From the NCBI GenBank assembly GCA_013115135.1, contig JABANP010000190.1, positions 1 through 64,000 of the forward strand: a stretch of DNA of 64,000 nucleotides, given 5' to 3'. Source of the stretch: Perkinsus olseni (Eukaryota; Perkinsozoa; Perkinsida; Perkinsidae). This document shows, one piece after another, positions 10,129 through 21,115 of this stretch; position 1 is the stretch's first letter; each line of letters begins with the position of its first letter. A program made the translations under genes and the position numbers. Under the pieces are notes generated by a model. That model saw only the letters and a program-made list of their open reading frames with translations. It had not been told where the DNA came from and searched no databases.

Positions 10129-10422
10129 CTTCAACACCAACAGCCGCCTTGCGTTATCGTCACTGCGCCACAAAATTCCGTCACTGCGCCACGAAATTCC
10201 GTCACGCGCCATTTAATCACATCAAACGAGAATCCTCCTTTTTGCAGAGATGCGTTACTTCCTTGCCGTAATGTCCGGCAATGAGTGTTGCGTTACCGCT
10301 CAAATTGCGTTACCGTCACTGCGCCACAAAATTCCGTCACTGCGCCACAAAATTCCGCCACGCGCCACGAAATTACTTCCAACAAAACCCGCCTTTTTAC
10401 ACAGATTATTAATATTACACAA
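10129..10422. repeat. Short tandem-like repeats between convergent genes
   Basis: The word CACTGCGCCACAAAATTCCG and close variants recur at about 10162, 10182, 10200, 10316, 10336 and 10358. No coding signal is seen. It lies between the 3' ends of CRIPT and the nuclease gene. Confidence 0.6.
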
Positions 10423-11283
10423 TCACACAGCAGCATCAACGACAACTGCAAAATGGTCGCTGCAAAACTTCGATTTTTCAACTTCTTCTCCGCAGTGAAC
10501 GAAACCGTTTTTTACTCGTCCAATGGCAGCCGCGCTCGCCCAGGCGTAATCGATCCGATACAGGGGAGTATCTTCTTGCGTGTGCGCAGTCTTCCTCAGA
10601 TCTCCGCAGCTCCGCAATACATCAACATAATCAGCCCGTAGAAGTCTCTCGGTAACTTCATCGCTCTCAAACGGCCATCCAAAATTCTCGTGTCGCTGCT
10701 TTAAATTGGACCACTCGTCAGTCGTGTAATCTTCGCTGGACAGTTCATTGAAGTCGCCCATTATAAAATGGGGAGTTTCCGGACAGAGACGTTCCCGAAG
10801 TTGTTCTATCAGACCGTCAACTTGCTTCACTCTCTCGTTCTCTCTCATGTGATCAAGATGCGTACAGCAAACAGAAAAATCGTCAAAATCGACCAACACG
10901 CCGTTTCTGATGATCTGAACAGCTTCACCGCGCCACAAAACCTCCGACCCTCCTTCCAGTGGAATTCTACTTGCTGATTTCACCGGCAGCCGAGTGATGA
11001 CGGCGTTGCCAAATTCGGGATTTTTGTTGGCGGTAGTACTAAAGAAAAAACTTTTATATTCTTCTCCCAAATGACGAGTAAGTTGATCGAGTCTTCTGTC
11101 TTTAATAGACACTTCGTTAAGACAAAGCACGTCGATCGGCATCAGCGACTTCAAGTACGCGGCCAGCTGCGACGGCGACCCTTTCCGGAAACCGAAAATG
11201 TTGTAGGCCACCAGACGAAGAACGCGGGGGTTCGATCGGGGCATCGTGAAGGAAGGAAAAACTGCAAGATTTGAATTGTTCAT
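10423..11283 (-). CDS. Endonuclease/exonuclease/phosphatase-fold protein
   Basis: Single open frame of 286 codons from the ATG at 11283; a second ATG at 11244 is also possible. The fold's motifs appear in order: a first strand with Asn (LRLVAYNIFGFRKG), the metal-binding Glu (VLCLNEVS), THLDH, MGDFNE with the catalytic Asp-x-Asn, RIDYAWAS, and C-terminal CSDHFAVVVD with the catalytic Asp-His. All key residues are present, so it should be an active Mg2+-dependent phosphodiesterase or nuclease. The substrate (nucleic acid, sphingolipid or phosphoinositide) cannot be told. It converges with CRIPT (295-bp gap, containing repeated GCGCCACRAAATTCC units at 10160-10370) and overlaps nothing. Confidence 0.85.
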   Translation of the reverse strand: MNNSNLAVFPSFTMPRSNPRVLRLVAYNIFGFRKGSPSQLAAYLKSLMPIDVLCLNEVSIKDRRLDQLTRHLGEEYKSFFFSTTANKNPEFGNAVITRLPVKSASRIPLEGGSEVLWRGEAVQIIRNGVLVDFDDFSVCCTHLDHMRENERVKQVDGLIEQLRERLCPETPHFIMGDFNELSSEDYTTDEWSNLKQRHENFGWPFESDEVTERLLRADYVDVLRSCGDLRKTAHTQEDTPLYRIDYAWASAAAIGRVKNGFVHCGEEVEKSKFCSDHFAVVVDAAV

Positions 11284-11505
11284 GATGATGATATCTTTTT
11301 GTGAAGATATTTTGGCTTGTGCAAGCGTCAACCTAAGATACGTTTCACAATATGAACAGCGCAAAACTGTTGATTTGATAATCATCATTATCATTACAAT
11401 TTTTACAGCAATAACTCCACGGCCAGAGAATGGCAAAAAGATGATTTTTATTATAATAAAGACAGTTGGTCATCATAATAATCAATATATTCATAAAATT
11501 CTGAT

Positions 11506-12374
11506 TTACTGATTATCATAAAAATCACAAAAATTAACAACGGTCCACATGTGCCCGTTAATTTTTCCCCGGACGACGACTCCGAAACGTCGAGAAATAT
11601 TGATAGTATATGGAATTATTCTTATTAAAGAATTCACGGTGAGAATGCGAAAGGTGGTGAGAATCCTAGTATCCGTGTCACCCATGGTTAACACAAGATT
11701 GAAAGATACGCTATCAACAACAGGATCAGTTTCAACATGAGAGTTCATGGGTGATTCAGATGAGGTCATCGGTGATGCCGAACTAAATAAAACGAGAAAT
11801 GTCACCAATAAACCCGCGGGAAAAAACCGGAAAATTTCGCGGAAAAATTTTCCAGAAATTTTTGAACGTTTCCAAAAAGTTCAATAAATATTTTTCCGAG
11901 AAACTCTGCACATTTCATTTAAAAATGTAATAACAAATTTGACAAAAAATTTTCCGACTAAATTTCCAATATTCAATTCGATAAGAAGGCCAAATTTTTC
12001 CTCTTCGCAAATTTCTCACGGAATCGATCAACCGTCGGGATCTTCTTCTTGCGTTGAGGTTGTTTTTATCCCGAGCAAGGACCTTCTCTTCAGCGGACCT
12101 GAAGGGAGTATCTTTGACATGCGTCACAAGCATGGTTCGACCTTTGGATATTCGCTATCCTCTCTCGCAGTCCCCGCATGCGTTCCAGTCGACCTTCTGG
12201 TGACCAGTCGTAATTCCAGAAGCCGTCCAAGTTCTGAGTTGAGGAAATGCAAGATTGCAAGATTTCAAGTGCCCTACGTCGCGACACACTTCGCGTGGCC
12301 TGATGCTTTCGTAGAGTATCCGAGGTCGAATCTTAAGGTAAGGCCGATTTTGATGCCACCGATGATAGATGTCA
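11506..12374 (-). CDS. Unidentified multi-exon minus-strand gene (3' part)
   Basis: Exons 12278-12315 (approximate right end), 12142-12233 and 12020-12098 join in phase across introns of 44 bp (12234-12277) and 43 bp (12099-12141). They give a charged helical protein (DGFWNYDWSPEGRLERMRG, then AEEKVLARDKNNLNARRRS). A terminal exon at 11506-11782 follows the acceptor TTTATTTAG and encodes an Ile/Thr-rich segment ending DFYDNQ. The phase between 12020 and 11782 does not reconcile, so an exon is missing or these are two genes. I recognise no family. Introns carry GATTGCAAGATT and AAGATAC-type words like those of the plus-strand genes. Confidence 0.45.
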
Positions 12375-14041
12375 TCTGACAACGAGAAAAGATACGCACA
12401 TCCAACCTCGAAGATACGCGTATCTAAGGTCGAAGCTAGGCGCTTTCAAACTCAAAAGATACGCTCGGGCACAGCTCTACACTCACACCACAAAGCCTCG
12501 CAGACCACTAAAATGCAATACATATATAATAAATGAATTTCACGCGTATACAATTTTGAGTTCACTCTTGCCTTGTTCAATCTCGCTCGCCCAGATGATC
12601 GATTATGATCGAACCTTCGACCTGTGTAAAGATTCATGCACTTTCTCACTTCGCTTTCCTTCTCTCTCTTCCTGGGTGAATCGGAACATGCCAGTCGCTC
12701 GGAAGCCTCCATCATTCTCGCACTCGGAAGAATTCGGGTGATGGTATCTTAGCTTACCTAATCAACCTCGCTTCAGCAAAAGATACCACTGGAAGCGATT
12801 TTACCATATGAAGTTGACATGCTAGTGAATGGGCCGATGAGGTCTTCGGCATCCCTCGAATCGAGGGGTCGGAAGGAAGCTCCCTTCGACAACCTAGGTC
12901 GACACGGAATAGAAAGATACTCCCAAATCATAGAAATGATATCGTCTTATCAAAAGATACTCTGCATACTCATAAATAATATATTTCTATCGGTTATTGT
13001 CCATGACCTCGGAAGATACTTTTAGCTCGAAAATACGATTTTCGCCAACCCTCAAAATGATTCGAGAATCTCTATTCTCGTGATAACCTCACGTCGAAAA
13101 AATTGGTAACAGCGATAATATTCAACCCACAACCTTCTTTCGACGACACGGAAATTTCCGCGAAAAATTTCGTTTCAACTAAGTCAGCAAAACAGCAAAA
13201 AACGACACGGGACTGATCGTTATCAATCTTGAACGCGGTGAGTCAACCTACTCCCTCCGGAAAATCCACAAGATACGAATCAATCCAAGAAAACACTGCA
13301 ACGTATCTTGCGCGATTCGCGCAACCCCTGCGTCGACCTCGGATACCCCAGCGTATCTTTTCCGTATATTACAGTTTGTACAGCTCAGCCTCACTCATCG
13401 ACCTCGGAAGCGTGGATGCTGTCTTCGGCGGAAGAACCGCTGGGTTCCGACAGAAGGACATGAACAATAACAACACTGGAAAGCCGGAAAAACGAGAAAT
13501 TCGCCCTTGGAGTAAAATCTCTAAAAATTTAAGATTTTCCCCGCGATTTCCTTGATTACCGCCTAATTCCTATTGCAGCCAAACATAACCTGCGTAGTCG
13601 CTGATACACAAAGTCGCGGGTTGACTTTTTGCTGTACGAATGAACCCGAAGAAAATAAAAATTAAATTTCTCGTCCGTGAAATTCCATGATCAACCTAAG
13701 ATACTCTTCGGCATCCCGGAGTTCAAAAACTCAACAACAGGTCGATAAAAACGATGGAATTTACTCGGACTTTCTCTTTTCAGATTGAGCCGCTCGCATT
13801 CGAACCGCCTTCGATTGAAGGGCTAGCGTTACCTACGAGGAGGTCCCAGGTTCGATCCCCACAACCCGCTGTATTCTACACTATAAAGATGATACGGATC
13901 GCAGTCAGGTCGACGCGGGCGGGAAGTTCGAATGCTATGAGAAAGAGGAAAATTATCGAAGAGGGTGGCAAAACACCAACCCGACCGAAAAAAGAAAGTT
14001 GGGGAAAAGTAAATACAAATTTTATCAAAAATCATCACACG
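12375..14041. other. Gene-like stretch with unresolved exons
   Basis: Dense AAGATAC motifs and several GT-AG pairs suggest transcribed DNA. Candidates are minus-strand coding at 12620-12715 (Lys/Arg/Glu-rich), plus-strand coding at 13373-13500 after the acceptor TATATTACAG, and plus-strand Lys/Arg-rich coding at 13891-14009. A plus-strand B-box-like GGTTCGATCCCC sits at 13851-13862 just before that last segment. Competing frames on both strands prevent a confident model. Confidence 0.35.
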
Positions 14042-14309
14042 TTAACGATTCCGGCAGAAATTAGTATCCGAATGTCCCCCAACAGAGCAAACGAACTTGT
14101 GGCGAAATTCGACGCTTGTGAGGATTGGTCCGGGAGCACGGCATCTCCTGTATACACAGTATGGCCGTATAAATCTTGGCCAATGGCCGCTTGTGAGGTG
14201 CGGAGTATCCTTCGAATCGCAACCCAATGATGATGAAACCACTGCCAATCAAAACTATTATGAATCTCCTCCCAACCCTCCGAGCTCTCAGATCCAATAA
14301 CCGCGTCCA
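14042..14309 (-). CDS. Cys/Trp-containing C-terminal exons of an unidentified gene
   Basis: Exon 14240-14309 (after the acceptor CGTGAG) joins exon 14042-14189 across a 50-bp intron (GTTTCATC...CACAAG) and stays open to a TAA at 14042-14044. Features include EGWEEIHNSFDWQC and GHWPRFIRPYCVYRRC. It lies directly downstream of TMEM18 in the same direction; its 5' exons are not resolved. A plus-strand ORF at 13754-14230 overlaps and competes, so either could be the shadow. Confidence 0.35.
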
Positions 14310-14428
14310 CTCACGAAGATGAGTACAAAAAAAGGGTAAGTTTGCTGTTTCCACTTTCTTGTCCGACAATAAGGCTTCAGTCGCAAAAACTACCGATTTT
14401 TCGCGAAAAAAATCCCGGGAAAATTCCT

Positions 14429-15104
14429 TCATTTTTCGGCCTCGTCAATGCACTTCCCAAGCAATGTATATTCAATCAGATCACCCATAATCTTCCCTGT
14501 GCGTAAGATACCCTCCCCCTCCCTCAGTACTACCAGTTGTATCAATAACACTCCCACTACCACCAATGACGTTATCACTACCGGGGCTCCAGCGAAGGCC
14601 CCGATGAAAAGACCGTTGGGGTCGAAGTAACTGATAACAGAAAGTAGCGGGTCGATTTCTCAGAATTTTTCCCTTTCTTTCGATAGAAATGCGTCCAGCT
14701 AGCGCCTAATTTTACGAACGTTCATACTACATGGAATGGCGAATCTAAGGTTGACTCTTGAAGGATATTCATGGAAGCTAGGCTTGGCGAGGGTTTGACC
14801 GCTGGATATTACTTCTGTGAACTGAAGGCTGTCCAGTTGTTGCGCCCCCAGGTGTTGAGACTCTCAAGACCTACAAAAGGAACAGCCGAGAATCAAACCC
14901 ACGCCCTCTAGGTGGATACCAGAGAGTGCTAACCGCTAGGGTACTACATGCTCCTGCAATTGCGGCTATGGATCCGATACCGATTGCCAGGGTAGTGTTC
15001 TCGTAGTTGTTAGCGAGCACCGTAACGGCCAACAGAGCGATACAGCTCGGGAGGAATATCTGCCATACATCCTCATACCATAACTTCTCCAACTCATGAA
15101 TCAT
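14429..15104 (-). CDS. TMEM18: TMEM18-family membrane protein, three exons
   Basis: Exons 14948-15104, 14813-14870 and 14429-14630 join in frame (417 bases) to 138 residues, close to the roughly 140 of known TMEM18. The diagnostic segment NNWTAFSSQNYFDPNGLFIG matches the family's N-W-x2-F-S-x3-Y-F-D-x2-G-x-F-I block. Hydrophobic segments lie at about residues 19-38, 43-60 and 93-117, followed by a charged C-terminus (IDEAEK). Known TMEM18 is a nuclear-envelope or ER membrane protein. The start is the first in-frame ATG; an in-frame TGA lies just upstream. Intron 1 (14871-14947) is a complete tRNA-like sequence, and intron 2 is 182 bp. Confidence 0.85.
14871..14947 (-). repeat. 77-bp TMEM18 intron that is itself tRNA-like
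   Basis: Starts GTAGTACC and ends TTTTGTAG. Inside are an A-box-like TAGCGGTTAGCA and, 35 bases on, the B-box-like GGGTTTGATTCTC followed by GGCTGTTCC and a T run. The exon bases GGAGCA just upstream could pair with TGTTCC, like an acceptor stem. So almost the whole intron is a sense-strand tRNA-like unit. Confidence 0.7.
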
Positions 15105-15131
15105 CTCACCCACCACCAGTCCATTCGCCAA

Positions 15132-18100
15132 TCAATTGCTTCTACCATCGTCGAGGGGCCGGCCGACAGCAACGTGTCTGACCAAAAGCAATTTCGTGGC
15201 GCAGCGGTAATTTCGTTCTCTACCCGGGATCTCAATCCTCCCGCCATCCACTGCGGTGGCGTTAAGGGAGGCCCACAGCTCATTCAGTAACGAAGAAATT
15301 TCACTAGCCATTCTTACGGGGAACAGACAGCGGAATGGAGAAAATCTTGCTCTCTTGACAACTCTCGCGAAACCTCAACGCTTTTATCCTGAAGCCCTTG
15401 CCATTCAGAATCCATCTGTTCCGGTCAACTTTTTTAAGGCGTAACAGCCTTACAGCCGAGCTACTAACACTCTCGTTCTACTGCCGTACGAACTCACAAT
15501 ACTCCAATCCAAGGCGGGCGAAATACCATTCCCAACTTTCCTACTTTTCCCTCAGTAAACCAACCAACTTTACTCCCTTGCCATTTCAAAGATCATTTTT
15601 GAAAGATGGCATCGTAGCACATCGTAAGGGAAACGACGGTGGAGGGCTCAGGTGATTCGCCGGAAATGTCTTGGAGCGGGAACTGATCTTGTAACTGGTT
15701 CTCGAGTGTGTCGCCTTCATTGCTCATAGGCCATTGTTTGGTTGGTCAGAAATCTCGGCCATGACGAATGCTTATAATTTATAATAATTTATAATCTATA
15801 ATTATTATAAGCATTTATACATTTATAAGTTATAAATGTATAAATGCTCATGTGTCGGACGCACTGCATAAGCCGGTAAGAGAGTCCTTAGGAAGGTATC
15901 CCAACAACTTTCAAATCATCATTGCGGCACAAGGCAAACAATGAGAACATCACATCCTTATTGTATACTCACCAAAGGGCCACCCAAAACACGCCTAACG
16001 ATGTGAATAGTGCTCACATTAGCAACACGCTGACATGTTTTGATATCCACTCCCACATGAAGCGCATTCTTAAGCCCTCTGGGAAGGGATTTCGAAATCG
16101 CACCCGTCACACCACTCACAATTGGCACTATCTTAATTGAAAACCCCGGATACAACACAACTAACTCTTGGAGTAAGCCTGATACTTCGACCTTTCCTCC
16201 TGTTCTTTACGCAACACAGAGAGGTCATCACACACTGCTACCTCACCCACAATAACAACTTTCCTTTGATTGAGTACACATGCAATATCAGGTTTATAAT
16301 GCCCAATCTTCTGCTTGCTTGGTTTATAAATGCTTATAATAATTATAATATAATTATTGATGCTTATATGTGCGTCTCCTGTGGACGCGTGTAGCACGCG
16401 TAGTCGAAAAATCTACGCAATTTGTATGAACACAGCATTCATCAAGGGTTGCTGAAATGGGGATTCCGAGCGCTGCGAAAACCACACGGAAACTGTTTCC
16501 GTGTGGTTTTCGCAAACAAAGGTTTTGTGTTTCCGGGAAACACCAATGGTAAACTTAGATGTCACGTGAGATCTACGCTCCGCCAGTGATGTAGCGAGTC
16601 GGTGGGCGGTCCAGGCTGGGTCTTCCATAAGTACTCCACAGATTGTGGACCACAGTCCTTAACCACTTCCGACACGGAAGTTCCTTGTCAATCCGTGAGA
16701 ACCAGATTGTCCCCTATACACACAACGAACCTCCTGCGCTGGAACCTCCAGCCTGGAGGTAACAATCCACTACTTTACTTTTCATACCCATATCTATCCA
16801 CCACCTTCCTCCATGAATGCTCTTTACGAATCCGACGAGCTCCAGGCGGTTGTCCACATCGTTGGGATGGATATGGTCCATGACCGTGGGAGGTATGTCA
16901 TACAAAGCTTCGGTAAAATTCATTTACTTCATTTTCTCATTGAAAGCTTCATTGCTCCCACGGACTGCGTTTCTGGTGATATTGGGTACGGCGACTCGCC
17001 GTACCCTGCCTCGCCGTCGGCGAGGTTGTCAGGACTACAGACAGAAGGGGCGACTTGAGGATCGTAGTAGTACTCCTCGTGGCTTTTATCGGCTACAGCC
17101 ACGAGATCGAGGGCATTGACTCTGAGTCAGAGTTAAATGGTACTGATGATTAATGAGATGATCTATCCGCATTACGGATTCCGTACAATTCAATATTATT
17201 GAATCAATAATGTAATACCTATCACACATTTCCTGAATGCTTAGAATTCCATTAGGGATTCTCGCCGCCGCCTGCGGGCCGCAGGCTGCGGCAGCACCAC
17301 CACGGCCAGCCGGAGTACCATCACAAGTGGCAGCTCCTCGGGGGCTCCCCCCGCCGCCTGCGGCAGAGCAGGGCTATGTCTCTCCGCATAACGACGCTGG
17401 AGCGGATGATCATGACGACGTAAGACCTGGTATATTAACCATCGATGCCACCTATTGATGTCAGGTTCGCCGGGCCAACGTGCCTATCCCTGAGGCCCTC
17501 AGGCTGAGGGCTGGTTCTCCACTACCGATCGCGGCAACAGATCAGTGTGGCACCGCAACCGTCAATGGCAGCCGGCACAACTTGTCAAGGAGACTAAATC
17601 CAGGTATCGCTGCAGTGGCTGTACAGTATCGTTGCTGATTGAGACTATTGATGGGTCATCGTATCTGGTTCGTGCCCCACGTCCTCGTCGGCCGCTGCTG
17701 CTACTCCTGCACGAGAAGAGCGAGCAAGGTTGAGGCGAGGTTGCGCGAGGTGGCAATCGGTGTGATTTGATCTGGGGATTATAGCAGATCATGGATATCT
17801 TACGTTAACACGAACGGTGAGCAGATTCTCAGTACTGCAAGGTATAGGGCTGCAAAATTCCCATACTGCAGAGGTTGGGAGTGTGCTGTCAGAAGAGGGC
17901 ACTGATGTGACAATTGTGTCGGTAATGTTCCTTAAGCTTAAGATATCTTAGCGTAAACTGGGGTGCAATCAGTAGTCATACAGTTAATAAGTTAAGTTTC
18001 ACCTGAGTATCATTTTTCTATGATTAATGATCTCGCGTTATCCCGGGAGACCGAGCGTGGCCCTGACAGTCACCTGCCAGAGTTGGGCAATATTGATGAG

Positions 18101-18799
18101 TTGCTGAGAAATGAATTACCCGGCTTCGACACCGCATCACTTGTCAAATGCCACAAGTGAGTGTATGGGCATCCATAGTAGCAGTGCAGTGGAGACCGTT
18201 AAGCATTCAAGCATATTTCGACGGCAATTCCTCGCACAGGTTCAAACCCCGTTCTTGTCGCTTGAGCTCTGAGCGTGCTGGTTCAAGCCTCTCGTCTATG
18301 AGCACCGTGCGAATCCTCTTCATGGAATTGCATTGGGACTCCCTAATAGGAGTACCAAACTGGGAATGCCAATGCAATTCGCTTCACATTTCAAAATTCA
18401 TCCCAAGTGCAACTTTCACCTTGAAGGTTGTTAAAATGATCCTCGTGGTCAATGAGTTTGCTCATGCCCGCGGCGACAGAGTGAGCGTATCGTCAACTCG
18501 ACAGCCCTCATTCGGATATGAAAGAGAATGCTTCGGCCGAGAATATCAAAAAGACTTTACGTCTCTACTTGAGGCTCTCAGGGACTGAAAAATCCGGCTG
18601 AAGAAACCGAGCTCGATAAAACGACGGTCATTCAACGCTCCCAAAATAGCTTCCCACCATTAGGGCGGTGCTGATATCATCGCTCATGAAAAGATCCAGC
18701 CCGGCTGCATAACAGCCGGCCTGATAACGTTGATAAGACTACTTCCACAAAAGCAGATCAGGCTCTGCTGCAGACCCGGGATTTCCATCAGAACGACTA
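15132..18799. other. Intergenic stretch without recognisable genes
   Basis: No ORF here resembles a protein I know. It holds AT-rich near-palindromes (15770-15845 and 16320-16365, TTATAA/ATTATAAG words), a GC-rich patch (17258-17370), a 12-bp inverted pair GAATTGCATTGG/CCAATGCAATTC at 18325-18380, and a B-box-like GGTTCAAACCCC at 18239. The word AGACTTTACGTCTCTACTTG at 18551 recurs at 20404 and 25969, i.e. at similar distances downstream of the secreted-protein genes. Confidence 0.6.
16475..16513. repeat. Perfect 19-bp hairpin with 1-nt loop
   Basis: Left arm 16475-16493 (GCGAAAACCACACGGAAAC), spacer T at 16494, right arm 16495-16513 is its exact reverse complement. A second palindrome, GTGTTTCCGGGAAACAC, follows at about 16527-16543. 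It could be a fold-back remnant or a terminator-like RNA hairpin. Confidence 0.85.
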
Positions 18800-19207
18800 C
18801 TACATCGAACGTTCAATGAGTATGCTGGTCGAGTAGCCAAGGTTGGTAACCATGAAGTCAGTGAAGAAAAACATTTCGTGAAATGCTTTCTCGGGCAGAG
18901 TTAGATCACACACCTCCTTCACGTGCTCCCTGGCGTTTTCCAACTTTTTCACACCCTCATCGGTCAGGTAATAATAGCGGGAACAGCCATCCTCTCCGTC
19001 TCCTCCCTCAACAGGCAGACCGACCTGGTATGTATGGTGGGATTTGTGCTGCACATAGCAGCGTATTCTGGCCTCGACGACGTGAGAAGTTCCATCGTGT
19101 TCAAAAGTAACTCCGTAGCCGTCTTCAAAGTAATGGCTGTACTTGGTGCCCAAAGCGCCCAAAGAAACCAGTAGAACCACGAACAGCAACGTGGCAATGA
19201 TTGGCAT
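18800..19207 (-). CDS. Secreted small protein, family A copy 1
   Basis: 135 residues from the ATG at 19207 (the longer ORF starts at a non-ATG codon). The N-terminal hydrophobic stretch MPIIATLLFVVLLVSLGALG is a signal peptide. Three cysteines are shared with the other copies, in contexts RC, DGCSRYYY and EVCDLTLPEKAF. The C-terminal block MFFFTDFMVTNL is the family hallmark (hydrophobic-Phe-x-Phe-Asn-Leu). It is most like the copy at 26221. No function is known to me; a secreted or surface protein is the likely class. Its upstream region (19260-19850) is similar to that of the other copies. Confidence 0.75.
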   Translation of the reverse strand: MPIIATLLFVVLLVSLGALGTKYSHYFEDGYGVTFEHDGTSHVVEARIRCYVQHKSHHTYQVGLPVEGGDGEDGCSRYYYLTDEGVKKLENAREHVKEVCDLTLPEKAFHEMFFFTDFMVTNLGYSTSILIERSM

Positions 19208-20707
19208 ACTAGGGGGAAGAAATGCCAGCAAATGCTAGGTAATTAATATTTGAACGTTTTTTACAGTCTTTGAGCGAGGGTGGCGCAGTTGACCAGCTGT
19301 CACGTCACATGCGTCGGCGAGTGTGTGGAGAGAAAGGTGCGTCAACAAGCTGTGCCATCATGATTCTAGGGCAATAGGAAGATCCGCATGGTACCGCCAG
19401 TAGCATACTCTAATGATTCTAACTTCCACTAGCTGACCGAAAGGGTTATGCGTGAAACCATGGATATCGGACTACAATCGAAGTGGGTTATCATGGCGCC
19501 GACACAGTCTTTGTCACAAGGGAACAAAGGAGACACTCTCCGAGGGATGTCACTTTGGCATCCCTGCATCCTTGATCTGTTTAACTTCTCCGTTGACTGG
19601 CATTGGTGGGCTAACTTGCAACCGCCGCGTGATTGGCTGACTGAGGAGCTTGCTTCGAGGCTCGGAGTCCGAGCTACAAGTCGATCCGTAAGTCGGGCGC
19701 TGCATGGCTTGACAAGAGATCGCTGGCAACGTTGTTGCGACACGGCTCCCTGTCCACTGGAATCCCCGGAAGGCGTTATCGATGGCTTCCTCCAGTGCGA
19801 CCCAAGATCGCCTGCTGTGATAGGAGCATTCACTATGTTAGAGCGATAGTTGCGAAACTTTCGCCAAAGAATACTTTCAGCATCATAACGTATGGCGGAC
19901 AAAGCGATATCGCAAGATACGAACTTCGCAGTAGACATCACGAGTAAGCATTGATCGCGTCACAGATATACCGTCACGGTATTACCGTGTAACCTCGTTG
20001 GTTCTCGTCGAGGACTGCGCGGTCCTCAACTATCCCTCTATATTTCCGACGACGATCGAAGGAGGGACCAACTAGCTGTACCAGGAACCCGCATTTGGTC
20101 GTATATGATCGGCTGACTGGAATACATGGCAATGTCCATCAAAATTATTACAGCCCTCAGCACGTTAGCTTGGGGGACATCAGCGGACGGTCCCACAATG
20201 GCTACCTCCGAGCCGGGAGTTCGCACTACCCAAAAGAATAGTGTAACTTCATGCGTTGATTTCGGCTGTTTACAAATATCGCTTTTGAAGGAAAGATATC
20301 ACTAATAGTGATTCACTATTAGCGTAACTGTTAACGCAACATATCTCTAAGCTATTTCTTAAGCCTTAAGAAGATGACGGAAGAGTTCGACCGCTAAAAG
20401 CAATAGACTTTACGTCACTACTTGAGTCCCGCTGGGTATGATCGAACGATTCCGCTGGTATTACCTAGTATTATGAAAAAGACAGATACGTGTATAATAC
20501 ACGTGTACACGTGTATAATACACGGTGGATTACTCACCCCGACACTAGTGCAAACGGCGAAGCTCGGCTTTCAACCGTCGGCGAAATGAAAATTGCAGAG
20601 GCATTCTGCCCGTGGCAAGTAGCCAATGCCAACCTTCACAGCGAAGAATCCACCATAATTGGTCGACCCCGTCTCACTGTGGTCAGGCTGCCTGTTTGAA
20701 GATCCGG
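19208..20707. other. Flanks of the secreted-protein genes, partly duplicated
   Basis: 19450-19850 is similar to 21430-21650 and 26930-27190 (shared words such as ACAGTC...CGAGGGATGTC and GAGCTTGCT), showing that the gene copies were duplicated with their upstream DNA. At 20488-20524 a near-palindrome of CGTGTATAATACACG units occurs. A short VANANL-like coding word at about 20614 resembles the gene at 22820. No intact gene is seen. Confidence 0.6.
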
Positions 20708-21115
20708 CTACCCGACAGGTTTGAGAGCTAGCTGGGTTTTCTGGTCAAGGTTGATGATCAGGAAGCCGCTAAATAGAAAAATATCGTGAAAGGCTTTCTT
20801 GGGCAGAGACAGACCGCAACTTTTCTTCACATCTTTGCGATAACTCTCGAACATGGCTTCGGACTCAAGGGTCATATGGTAGTAGTGAAAGCATCTTCCT
20901 CCATCGATAGGGAAAGTGGAAGTCTTAGTAGAGTAGGGAGAACGACCGTGCGGTCCTGATGGATCGAAACATTCTGTCTTGATCTCGATGTCAGAAGTTG
21001 GGTCAAAATCGAAAGTGATGCGGTAGTTCTCGGACCAATTGTACTGGTATTCGATACGAAAAGCAAATGCAGTAGCCACCAACAACGGAAGGAGGAGCGT
21101 CTGGATGGTTGCCAT
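20708..21115 (-). CDS. Secreted small protein, family A copy 2
   Basis: 135 residues with the signal peptide MATIQTLLLPLLVATAFA. Cysteines lie in KTECFDPS, GGRCFHYY and KSCGLSLPKKAF. The C-terminal block reads IFLFSGFLIINLDQKTQLALKP. The acidic-aromatic N-terminal half (YQYNWSENYRITFDFDP) is closest to the copy at 30148. ATG at 21115. Family-wide spacing of the three cysteines and the conserved end argue for selection. No known domain is recognised. Confidence 0.75.
   Translation of the reverse strand: MATIQTLLLPLLVATAFAFRIEYQYNWSENYRITFDFDPTSDIEIKTECFDPSGPHGRSPYSTKTSTFPIDGGRCFHYYHMTLESEAMFESYRKDVKKSCGLSLPKKAFHDIFLFSGFLIINLDQKTQLALKPVG

Larger units (their letters stand above)
4417..14812. 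repeat. Block with 40 copies of the heptamer GTATCTT/AAGATAC
   Basis: I count 20 GTATCTT and 20 AAGATAC by eye in about 10.4 kb, where one or two would be expected by chance; only about ten occur in the remaining 53 kb. Many are followed by GGTTGACC- or GGTCGA-like words. GTATCTT dominates where genes lie on the plus strand (15 versus 8 up to 10 kb). AAGATAC dominates where genes lie on the minus strand (12 versus 5 from 10.4 kb). So the motif is biased to the sense strand. Many copies are inside introns, often just after the 5' splice site; some are in exons of the membrane-protein gene. Confidence 0.8.

Noticed and set aside
11939..12379. 146-codon plus-strand ORF
   Set aside because: The minus strand gives three exons with matching phases and introns at the same place, so the plus ORF is a likely shadow.
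13754..14230. 158-codon plus-strand ORF as a single gene
   Set aside because: It runs through a probable tRNA-like intron and overlaps phase-consistent minus exons. Parts may be coding, but the whole ORF is not supported.
17237..17458. Ala/Pro-rich ORF
   Set aside because: Explained by the GC-rich patch; no start context, domain or phase-consistent exon.
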